NCBI GenBank assembly: GCA_903825095.1
Contig: CAIJZF010000224.1
Span: 1-12,796 of the forward strand
DNA length: 12,796 nucleotides
Direction of reading: 5' to 3'
Source of the DNA: an uncultured Bacteroidota bacterium
Lineage (GTDB): Bacteria > Bacteroidota > Bacteroidia > Chitinophagales > Chitinophagaceae
Below are positions 7,145 to 12,796 of the stretch, piece after piece (within the stretch, counting starts at the first letter, position 1; every line of letters begins with the position of its first letter). A program made the position numbers and the translations under genes. Below the pieces are notes generated by a model that did no database searches, had not been told where the DNA came from, and was given only the letters and a program-made list of their open reading frames with translations.

Positions 7145-8209
7145 TTATAATCTAGTCACGCCAAAACCAGGTTGGCTATTAATATGCATATAGCCATCCT
7201 TTAATTCGAAGCCTCCTGTAACTAAATCCTCCGCTAAATCGAAGCTGCCATCTAAATCGATATACTTAGTATTGGAACAGCAGTAAGCTGCGTGCAAGGC
7301 TGCGGTAATACTTATGATACTTTCATCATTACAGCCCCAGAATAAATTAATATTCGCGTTTTTAGCAATAGTCGCAATTTCCATAGCGCCCATGATACCG
7401 CCACACTTCATTAATTTAATATTATAAACTCCAAAGGGTTTGCTAATAGCATATTCTAATGCAGCCTGCGGATCTTTCAGTGATTCATCACCCATTAATA
7501 TAGAACGGTAAGCAGGATCTACTTTTAATAATTCTAATTCTTTGCCTACGGGTAAAGGCTGTTCAATTAATTCTATTTTGGATTTTTTGGTGGCCTCAAT
7601 AAATTTATTCAAGTCGGCCAAGCTATATCCTTGGTTGGGATCTACTCTTATTATATATTCAGTTGGATATTTTTCTTGAAGCTTTACAATTTTTTCAATA
7701 TCCTCGTCAACATTCAATCCTAGTTTTACTTTTAATACTTTAAAACCAAGACTTAAAAAACCAGCAGCATCTTCTAAAGTTTCTTCTACGCTTTTAATAC
7801 CAATGGTAATAGAGGTAGGTAAGGCTTTTATTTTTTGTCCATAAAATTCAGCAACGGAAATACCTATGAATTTACCAAAGGCATCGTGCATGGCTATATC
7901 AATAGCAGCCTGTGTTCCAGGCAAGTGATCAAAATGTTGCCTTGCTTCATAAATCATTTTTTGAAAATGACGAATATCTCTGCCTACAAAATTTTTAACA
8001 AATTCAGTTTCTAAATTAACAGCAGTTTGCGCAGTCGTTTCTCCCACCACTTCTCCCGCTGGGCTTCCACAACCATAGCCCACCATGCCATTGGCTAACT
8101 CTACTTCAAAAAAAGCTAAACTCACATCGGAGAATGTACTATAGGCAATGGTATAAGGCTTGGTTAAAGCCATTTTTTTTAGATAAGATCTTAGGGCTAC
8201 TATTTTCAT
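7145..8209 (-). CDS. Enolase-superfamily epimerase: DgcA-like N-acetyl-D-Glu racemase or L-Ala-D/L-Glu epimerase
   Basis: This 354-residue enzyme of the muconate-lactonizing subgroup consists of an N-terminal capping domain (about 1-120) and a modified TIM barrel. Catalytic lysines are in LKVKLG (Lys160 and Lys162, the KxK motif), with the opposite-face Lys265 in NIKLMKCGG. Mg2+ ligands are Asp190 (VDPNQGY), Glu216 (IEQPLP) and Asp241 (GDESL). The segment YIDLDG (316-321) carries an Asp-x-Asp (318/320) like the one that binds the substrate ammonium group in dipeptide epimerases. By itself it would be called an L-Ala-D/L-Glu epimerase used in murein peptide recycling. Its position directly downstream of a DUF1611/DgcN gene (72-bp gap) instead points to DgcA, which racemises N-acetyl-D-Glu to N-acetyl-L-Glu. 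No signal peptide is seen, so it is cytoplasmic. The superfamily is secure; the substrate is open. Confidence 0.9.
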   Translation of the reverse strand: MKIVALRSYLKKMALTKPYTIAYSTFSDVSLAFFEVELANGMVGYGCGSPAGEVVGETTAQTAVNLETEFVKNFVGRDIRHFQKMIYEARQHFDHLPGTQAAIDIAMHDAFGKFIGISVAEFYGQKIKALPTSITIGIKSVEETLEDAAGFLSLGFKVLKVKLGLNVDEDIEKIVKLQEKYPTEYIIRVDPNQGYSLADLNKFIEATKKSKIELIEQPLPVGKELELLKVDPAYRSILMGDESLKDPQAALEYAISKPFGVYNIKLMKCGGIMGAMEIATIAKNANINLFWGCNDESIISITAALHAAYCCSNTKYIDLDGSFDLAEDLVTGGFELKDGYMHINSQPGFGVTRL

Positions 8210-8281
8210 TGGATACTAATTATTTATTTTTTGATTCTTTATTTACACTATTGTATAAATATTTTACTTACACTTAACAGA

Positions 8282-9331
8282 CTATTTTTTTAAATTTTTT
8301 AAAGTAGGTAGTATTTTATCTACTCCTTCTTGTATAGGTAATAATACAGGTATCTTTAATTTTTGCTCATACTGCTTTTGAAAAGCAAAGGCTTCTTCGG
8401 TGCTACAGTCTTCAGTATGAATACCCACGGCAATTACTTTTGAACCTAATTTTTCTATAATCTCAATTTCCGATTCAACGCTTGGAATAGAGCCCCACTT
8501 TTCATCGTGGTCAAAATATTTACGCTTAGGAGCGAATAACAATATTACATGTTTAGCATTCCCTGATATCAATAACTCAATACCACAAGGACCACTCGGG
8601 TTTCTTAAAGAAGACTGGCCTTCTAAGAAAATGAAATCGGGTGCAGTTTCTTTCCAACAAGTAAGAATGGCGTTTTCTAATTCTCCAGAAACAAAATCAT
8701 TCAATGTTGAATCAAAAACAAAACCATATTTACCCCCTTGCAACCAACCGGTTTGTCCAGTGTAAATCATTTCAGCCTTTAGTCCGTCTGCTTCACAGGC
8801 CTGTCTTAACATTCTAGCAGTAGTTCTTTTACCCATAGCGCAATCCATGCCTATCACGGCTATGATGGGGGCGGTTACTTTATAAATATCTCCTGTCCAA
8901 AAACTAAGTTGTTCTCTTGTTTTAGGTTTTCTTACATCAATTAACTGCACTCCTTTTTCTTTAGCAAGTGCTACTATCTCAGGCTTCTCATTTAAATATT
9001 CATGTAAACCATTTACAATAGATAAACCTCCATGAATGGCTTCAATAATGGTGGTTAACATATTACTCGGTAATCTTCCTCCCACTGTAGCCACTCCAAT
9101 CACTAAAAATTGAATATCAGTAAGTGAACTTGTTGCAGCGCTTAAATTTTCAAACACGGGTATATTTCTGTTTTTACCGTCTAATAAAGTACCTGCATCT
9201 TGACCAGCAGTTTCAGCACAGTCTACCACACCTTTAATGGTAAAGCGTTCTGTACCTCTAATAAGTCCATGTGCAGTTTTAGCATCTAGTGCCTTCAATA
9301 AACCATTCGTTAATACAATTGCATTATTCAT
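8282..9331 (-). CDS. dgcN: DUF1611 protein, probable D-glutamate N-acetyltransferase (DgcN-like)
   Basis: This 349-residue cytoplasmic protein is of the DUF1611 family. The N-terminal alpha/beta domain (about 1-145) includes LVIGVATVGGRLP (76-88) and GGLSIVNGLHEYL (101-113). The C-terminal P-loop-like domain starts with GMDCAMGKRTTA (161-172), then TGQTGWLQGG (191-200) and FLEGQSSLRNP (235-245), all family-typical. DUF1611 members paired with an enolase-superfamily partner have been described as DgcN, which acetylates D-glutamate before DgcA racemises it. That same pairing is present here. The ATG at 9331 is preceded by an AAAGG-type ribosome-binding sequence in a purine-rich stretch. It lies 45 bp after the D-aminoacylase gene, in a run of five. 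Family is firm; the exact substrate is inferred from the paired gene and is not proven. Confidence 0.85.
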   Translation of the reverse strand: MNNAIVLTNGLLKALDAKTAHGLIRGTERFTIKGVVDCAETAGQDAGTLLDGKNRNIPVFENLSAATSSLTDIQFLVIGVATVGGRLPSNMLTTIIEAIHGGLSIVNGLHEYLNEKPEIVALAKEKGVQLIDVRKPKTREQLSFWTGDIYKVTAPIIAVIGMDCAMGKRTTARMLRQACEADGLKAEMIYTGQTGWLQGGKYGFVFDSTLNDFVSGELENAILTCWKETAPDFIFLEGQSSLRNPSGPCGIELLISGNAKHVILLFAPKRKYFDHDEKWGSIPSVESEIEIIEKLGSKVIAVGIHTEDCSTEEAFAFQKQYEQKLKIPVLLPIQEGVDKILPTLKNLKK

Positions 9332-9357
9332 CTTGCTTACCTTTCTTTTAATTTAAA

Positions 9358-9390
9358 ATTTATTTTCTTTTGAGATTTATTTTCTTTTGA
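9358..9390 (-). repeat. 17-bp-period tandem duplication across a stop codon
   Basis: Two identical 16-bp copies (ATTTATTTTCTTTTGA on the + strand, at 9358-9373 and 9375-9390) are separated by a single G. The right-hand copy contains the stop codon (9377-9379) and last codons of the D-aminoacylase gene; the left-hand copy lies in the 45-bp spacer before the DgcN-like gene. This looks like a local replication-slippage duplication. It leaves both reading frames intact. Confidence 0.85.
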
Positions 9391-10918
9391 TAAGCACGCC
9401 TGGGTAATTACCAGTAGCCTTTTGATTTTGATAAGTAAGTTGCCCATTAATCCAAACCATTTCAATACCAGTGGATAAAGCTGTGCTATTTTGAATAGTA
9501 GCATTGTCCTTTACAGTAGCTGGATTCAATAAAACTAAATCAGCATAATTACCTGCTGCAATAATACCTCTATCTGTAATGCCTAAATGCTTAGCAGTTA
9601 AGCCTGTCATTTTATGAATGGCATTTTCTAGTGAAATGATTTTATCTTCTCTAACATATTTTCCTAAGACTCTTGTAAAAGCACCATGTCCTCTAGGATG
9701 GCCGCTAGCACTGCCATCGGAACATATATTGGCATAAGGCCATGCCATTAAATTTGCTATATCCTTTTCAATCATTGACTTGGCAGCAATGGCTTCTACT
9801 GTTCCTTTAAATTGGGGATTCTTTTCTTTAAAATCAGCTGCAATAGCAATTAATGCCATTAAAGTTACAGATGGTTTTTCATTTCTCATAACTGCTATGG
9901 CTGCAAGCGTTTTACCTCTGTAAGCTTCAATAGGTGCATACTTCACTAAATAAGATTCATTCGCATCAAAGTTATGATTCACGGCAAATTCAGCACTTAC
10001 CGGATTGGTATAATCTCTGGTTGGAAATAAAACTCTTAAGGTGGAGTTCCAATAAGTATAAGGATATATATCGGCTGTAATATTTATTCCTTCGGCTCTT
10101 GCTTTTTCTAATTTTGCAATTAAGGCCTTAGAAGATTCCCAGTCATCTTTTTTAGCAATTTTAATATGTGAAATTTGAACTGGCATTTTGGTGACCCTTC
10201 CAATTTCAATAATTTCATCAATAGCGTCTTGGAATCTAATATCCTCACTTCTGATATGACTCATATATCTTGACTTAGCCGCTGCAGCAACTTTTGCAAG
10301 TTGTATTACTTCATCTTTGCTTGAAAAAAAGGCTTGCTCATATTCAAGCCCAGTAGATAAACCCAAAGAACCTTTATCTAATTCTTTTTGTAAAATAATT
10401 TTCATTCTATCTATCTCAGCTTGAGTTGCCTCTCTATACACATCGTTTTCACCCATTACTTCTTCTCTTAATGTTGCCTGCCCTGTATAGTTTCCTACAT
10501 TCACTGCCATAGAATGCTCTTTAAACATTTTAGCAATCGTATCCATTGCATAACTACCCCCATCCTGACCTATAATAATAGTAGTAATACCTTGGCTATT
10601 AGTAGGAATGGCCTCCGGATGATCATCCAAGTCTCCAAAATGATGACTATGAGAATCAATGAAGCCGGGCGCTAAGACCAAACCCTTGCCATCAATGACC
10701 TTCTCATTTTGATTGGCTTTTAATACCCCTACTTGTATGATTTTCTTCCCTTGAATTCTTACCGAGGCACTATAAGCAGGCTTACCCGTGCCATCAATTA
10801 ATTGCACATTCGTAATGAATTGTGTTGGTTGCGTGCTTGTATTTTTTTGCGCAAATAATGGTGTCGTTATTGATAGCAGCAATAAAAAAGAAAAAATGCT
10901 TAAAATTTTTGTTTTCAT
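9377..10918 (-). CDS. Exported N-acyl-D-amino-acid deacylase (D-aminoacylase family amidohydrolase)
   Basis: This is a 513-residue protein when started at 10918. That start gives MKTK followed by a clean hydrophobic core and cleavage near LFAQ (21-24). An in-frame ATG at 10939 would add only seven residues and is less signal-like. The amidohydrolase barrel shows HSHH (90-93), GQDGGS (117-122), SHIRSED (220-226), QISHIK (248-253) and CSDGSA (399-404), giving likely metal ligands His90, His92, His221, His251 and Asp401. GHPRGHGAF (406-414) and MTGLTAKHLGITDRG are also family-typical. Asp119 stands where the GNCG Cys ligand of characterised D-aminoacylases lies. The enzyme hydrolyses N-acyl-D-amino acids to a carboxylate and the free D-amino acid, predicted to occur in the periplasm. 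It lies between the symporter gene and the DgcN-like gene, with short gaps on both sides, and could supply the D-amino acid for the downstream enzymes. Acyl and amino acid preference are unknown. Confidence 0.88.
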   Translation of the reverse strand: MKTKILSIFSFLLLLSITTPLFAQKNTSTQPTQFITNVQLIDGTGKPAYSASVRIQGKKIIQVGVLKANQNEKVIDGKGLVLAPGFIDSHSHHFGDLDDHPEAIPTNSQGITTIIIGQDGGSYAMDTIAKMFKEHSMAVNVGNYTGQATLREEVMGENDVYREATQAEIDRMKIILQKELDKGSLGLSTGLEYEQAFFSSKDEVIQLAKVAAAAKSRYMSHIRSEDIRFQDAIDEIIEIGRVTKMPVQISHIKIAKKDDWESSKALIAKLEKARAEGINITADIYPYTYWNSTLRVLFPTRDYTNPVSAEFAVNHNFDANESYLVKYAPIEAYRGKTLAAIAVMRNEKPSVTLMALIAIAADFKEKNPQFKGTVEAIAAKSMIEKDIANLMAWPYANICSDGSASGHPRGHGAFTRVLGKYVREDKIISLENAIHKMTGLTAKHLGITDRGIIAAGNYADLVLLNPATVKDNATIQNSTALSTGIEMVWINGQLTYQNQKATGNYPGVLIKRK

Positions 10919-10986
10919 TTTAATGTGTTGTTTTACCATTTTAATAAGGCTAAGAATATTTTAAAAAAATTAAATTACTATTTAAA

Positions 10987-12693
10987 TTACCAAAAACGAA
11001 TATACATAGCAGCTACTAATCCAAGCACAATAATCACCATTGCTAAATTAGCATTGCTTAATGTATACTTAGTATTGTCTTCTATTAAATCGTTTTCATG
11101 TTTTTGTCCACTCTTATCTAATAAACTTACCAGCACAATCGTAATCATGGTAAATGCAAATACTAATCCCATTTGAATTAAATAAGGAATTTCAAATCCG
11201 CCATGTCCATTAGAGTAAGCTGTATATAAAATAGTTTCACTTCCTGCAAGGCCCACAATAAACTTATCAAATACAATAGATAAAATAACACCTACAATAA
11301 TTCCAGTAATAGCTGCTTTTGAAGTTGCTTTTTTCCAGAAGAAGCCTAATAAGAAAACAGGGAAGATAGCAGGAGAAATATAACCTGTATATTTTTGAAT
11401 AAATTCAAAGCCACCTTTTCCACCAATACCTAAAGCATCGTTCCAGTTAATAATAATAGCAATGATCAAAGATATAATAATGATGACGCGTCCAATAGTG
11501 ACTATTTTTGTATCGGAGGCCTCTCTATTAATATATTTTTTATAAATATCTAAAGAATAAATAGTAGAAATACTATTGGCCTTACCAGCTAAGGAGGCTA
11601 CAATGGCTGCCGTTAAAGCCGCCATGGATAAGCCTTTCAGCCCAACAGGTAAAAACCCTACAACAGATGAATAGGCATTGTCCTGATTCAAACTACCATT
11701 ACTTAACATCTCTTGTTGTAATTCACCATTTTGATATAAAACATAAGCAGCTATACCCGGTAACACTACAAGAATGGGCATTAATAATTTTAAAAAGGCT
11801 GCAAAGAAAATTCCAGTTCTTGCCGTTTTTAAATCGGCCCCCAAGGCTCTTTGTGTAATGTATTGATTACATCCCCAATAATTTAAATTCGCTACCCACA
11901 TACCAGCAGCCATCATGGCTAGTCCAGGTAAGCTTGAATAATCGTCAATTTGTTTTTGTGTGGCCCCTGCACCTGGTTTATCAAAAATCATTTTAAAATG
12001 ATCCGGTGCTACTTTTATTAAATGATTAAATCCAGCAATGGCATTACTACCATAACCAAATTTTTCTCCCACCACTGTTAAGGCTATATAAGAAGTAATT
12101 AAACCTCCCACTGTCAATACCAATACTTGTATGACATCGGTGTAGCCAATCACCTTCATGCCGCCTAATGTAATAAACAAGGCAAATAATGCAAGGCCTA
12201 TCATAATTAAATGAAAGTGCGCACCCCCTGTTAAATTATTAATAGCAATAGCACCTAAATATAAAATGGATGTAAGGTTTACAAATATGTATAAGAACAA
12301 CCAAAAGATTGCCATGATCATGGCCACTGTTTCATTGTATCTTGTTTTTAAAAATTGGGGCATGGTGTAAATTCTGTTTTTCAAATACACCGGCATAAAA
12401 AATACACCCACCAAGACTAAAGAAACCGCTGCTATCCACTCATAGGCAGATATCGCTAAACCTAATCTAAAACCATTTCCACTCATGCCAATAAATTGCT
12501 CTGCTGAAATATTAGAAGCAATTAAAGAGGCACCAATAGCCCACCAGGTTAATTGACCTTCTGCTAAAAAGAAATCGGTTGAATTAGCGGTGGCAGTTTG
12601 CTTGCGTTTATAGATCCAATAACCATAGCTGGCAATTATTAAAAAGTAGAGTATAAAAACAATGTAGTCATAGCTTTGTAATGCCTTCGTCAT
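10987..12693 (-). CDS. SGLT-type sodium/solute symporter (SSS family, SLC5-like)
   Basis: This 568-residue membrane protein has about 14 predicted helices, the usual size for the family, and heads the minus-strand gene run. It closely follows the Vibrio SGLT pattern: SLIASNISAEQFIGMSGNGF (56-75) has Asn61 and Gln66, AYEW (83-86) has Glu85, NLNYWGCNQYITQRALG supplies the TM7 Asn and Tyr, AAFLKLL the Lys, and EFIQKYTGYISPAIFPVF the later Gln. In vSGLT these positions form the galactose site, so a sugar or sugar-like substrate is the straightforward prediction. The operon context, with an exported D-aminoacylase 47 bp downstream, points instead to an N-acylated or amino compound. Substrate is therefore uncertain; Na+ coupling is very likely. 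No clear TAnnTTTG promoter box is visible upstream, where a bidirectional hairpin lies 39 bp before the start codon. Confidence 0.9.
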   Translation of the reverse strand: MTKALQSYDYIVFILYFLIIASYGYWIYKRKQTATANSTDFFLAEGQLTWWAIGASLIASNISAEQFIGMSGNGFRLGLAISAYEWIAAVSLVLVGVFFMPVYLKNRIYTMPQFLKTRYNETVAMIMAIFWLFLYIFVNLTSILYLGAIAINNLTGGAHFHLIMIGLALFALFITLGGMKVIGYTDVIQVLVLTVGGLITSYIALTVVGEKFGYGSNAIAGFNHLIKVAPDHFKMIFDKPGAGATQKQIDDYSSLPGLAMMAAGMWVANLNYWGCNQYITQRALGADLKTARTGIFFAAFLKLLMPILVVLPGIAAYVLYQNGELQQEMLSNGSLNQDNAYSSVVGFLPVGLKGLSMAALTAAIVASLAGKANSISTIYSLDIYKKYINREASDTKIVTIGRVIIIISLIIAIIINWNDALGIGGKGGFEFIQKYTGYISPAIFPVFLLGFFWKKATSKAAITGIIVGVILSIVFDKFIVGLAGSETILYTAYSNGHGGFEIPYLIQMGLVFAFTMITIVLVSLLDKSGQKHENDLIEDNTKYTLSNANLAMVIIVLGLVAAMYIRFW

Positions 12694-12731
12694 AGTGATT
12701 GGTTTTGGTCTTAAAATTAGGTTATAAACTT

Positions 12732-12760
12732 AAAAAGGCACCCATTAAGAGTGCCTTTTT
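12732..12760. terminator. Bidirectional intrinsic terminator hairpin
   Basis: A perfect 10-bp stem AAAAAGGCAC / GTGCCTTTTT encloses a 9-nt loop (CCATTAAGA) and is extended by further Ts on the + side (to 12762). The A-run and T-run make it terminator-like on both strands. No gene ends just to its left on the + strand, so it most likely ends a minus-strand gene that comes from beyond the right edge. It would thereby insulate the symporter-led operon, which must then have its own promoter between about 12694 and 12731. Confidence 0.75.
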
Positions 12761-12796
12761 TTCAATACTAAACCTCCAGTTCTAGTCCAAACCAAG

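Noticed and set aside
8210..8281. Internal promoter or regulatory RNA in the 72-bp gap between the DgcN-like and epimerase genes
   Set aside because: The gap is simply AT-rich; I found no TAnnTTTG box on the minus strand and no stable stem.
10925..11176. Plus-strand 83-residue open frame opposite the symporter C-terminus
   Set aside because: Shadow of a transmembrane-helix coding region; no supporting motif or start signal.
12768..12796. Possible 3' end of a minus-strand gene entering from the right edge (reading ...WFGLELEV then stop at 12768-12770)
   Set aside because: Two minus frames are open over this short stretch, so the reading frame cannot be chosen. The hairpin just downstream makes a gene end here plausible, but fewer than ten codons are visible.

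Overview
The window is low-GC, densely packed DNA that looks like a Bacteroidota chromosome, most plausibly a Chitinophagaceae-like member. This rests on protein character (Tat-exported sugar isomerase and PIG-L proteins, a PQQ-propeller lipoprotein, an SGLT-type symporter), short AT-rich spacers with weak Shine-Dalgarno signals, and no mobile elements. The family-level placement is inference. No rRNA, tRNA, CRISPR array, insertion sequence, phage gene or defence gene is visible, and coding sequence covers nearly everything.

Left part (1-5779). A 5'-truncated proline-iminopeptidase-type alpha/beta hydrolase (+) converges on a lipoprotein with a PQQ-like beta-propeller (-). A divergent 86-bp spacer then leads into four + strand genes: a Tat-exported PIG-L/LmbE deacetylase, an exported class II cyclic-nucleotide phosphodiesterase, a Tat-exported sugar phosphate isomerase/epimerase-like TIM barrel, and a small Dabb (A/B barrel) protein. 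A hairpin and a 177-bp spacer separate the phosphodiesterase from the last two, which lie 11 bp apart and look co-transcribed.

Right part (5739-12693). Five minus-strand genes with gaps of 32-72 bp form an apparent operon. In transcription order they are an SGLT-type Na+/solute symporter, an exported N-acyl-D-amino-acid deacylase, a DUF1611 protein of the DgcN (D-glutamate N-acetyltransferase) type, an enolase-superfamily epimerase of the DgcA / L-Ala-D/L-Glu epimerase type, and an APC amino acid permease. The last gene overlaps the convergent Dabb gene by 41 bp.

How the genes may work together: the right-hand operon reads as a route for D-amino acids, most likely D-glutamate from peptidoglycan or other N-acylated D-compounds. 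The deacylase would release the D-amino acid outside the cytoplasm and a transporter would bring it in. The DgcN-like enzyme would N-acetylate it and the epimerase would invert the alpha carbon, giving an L-form for central metabolism. DgcN-DgcA is a known pair. The grouping with an exported D-aminoacylase and two transporters, and two residue-level puzzles (sugar-site residues in the symporter, a dipeptide-type DxD in the epimerase), are the most interesting points here. I see no convincing wholly new system.
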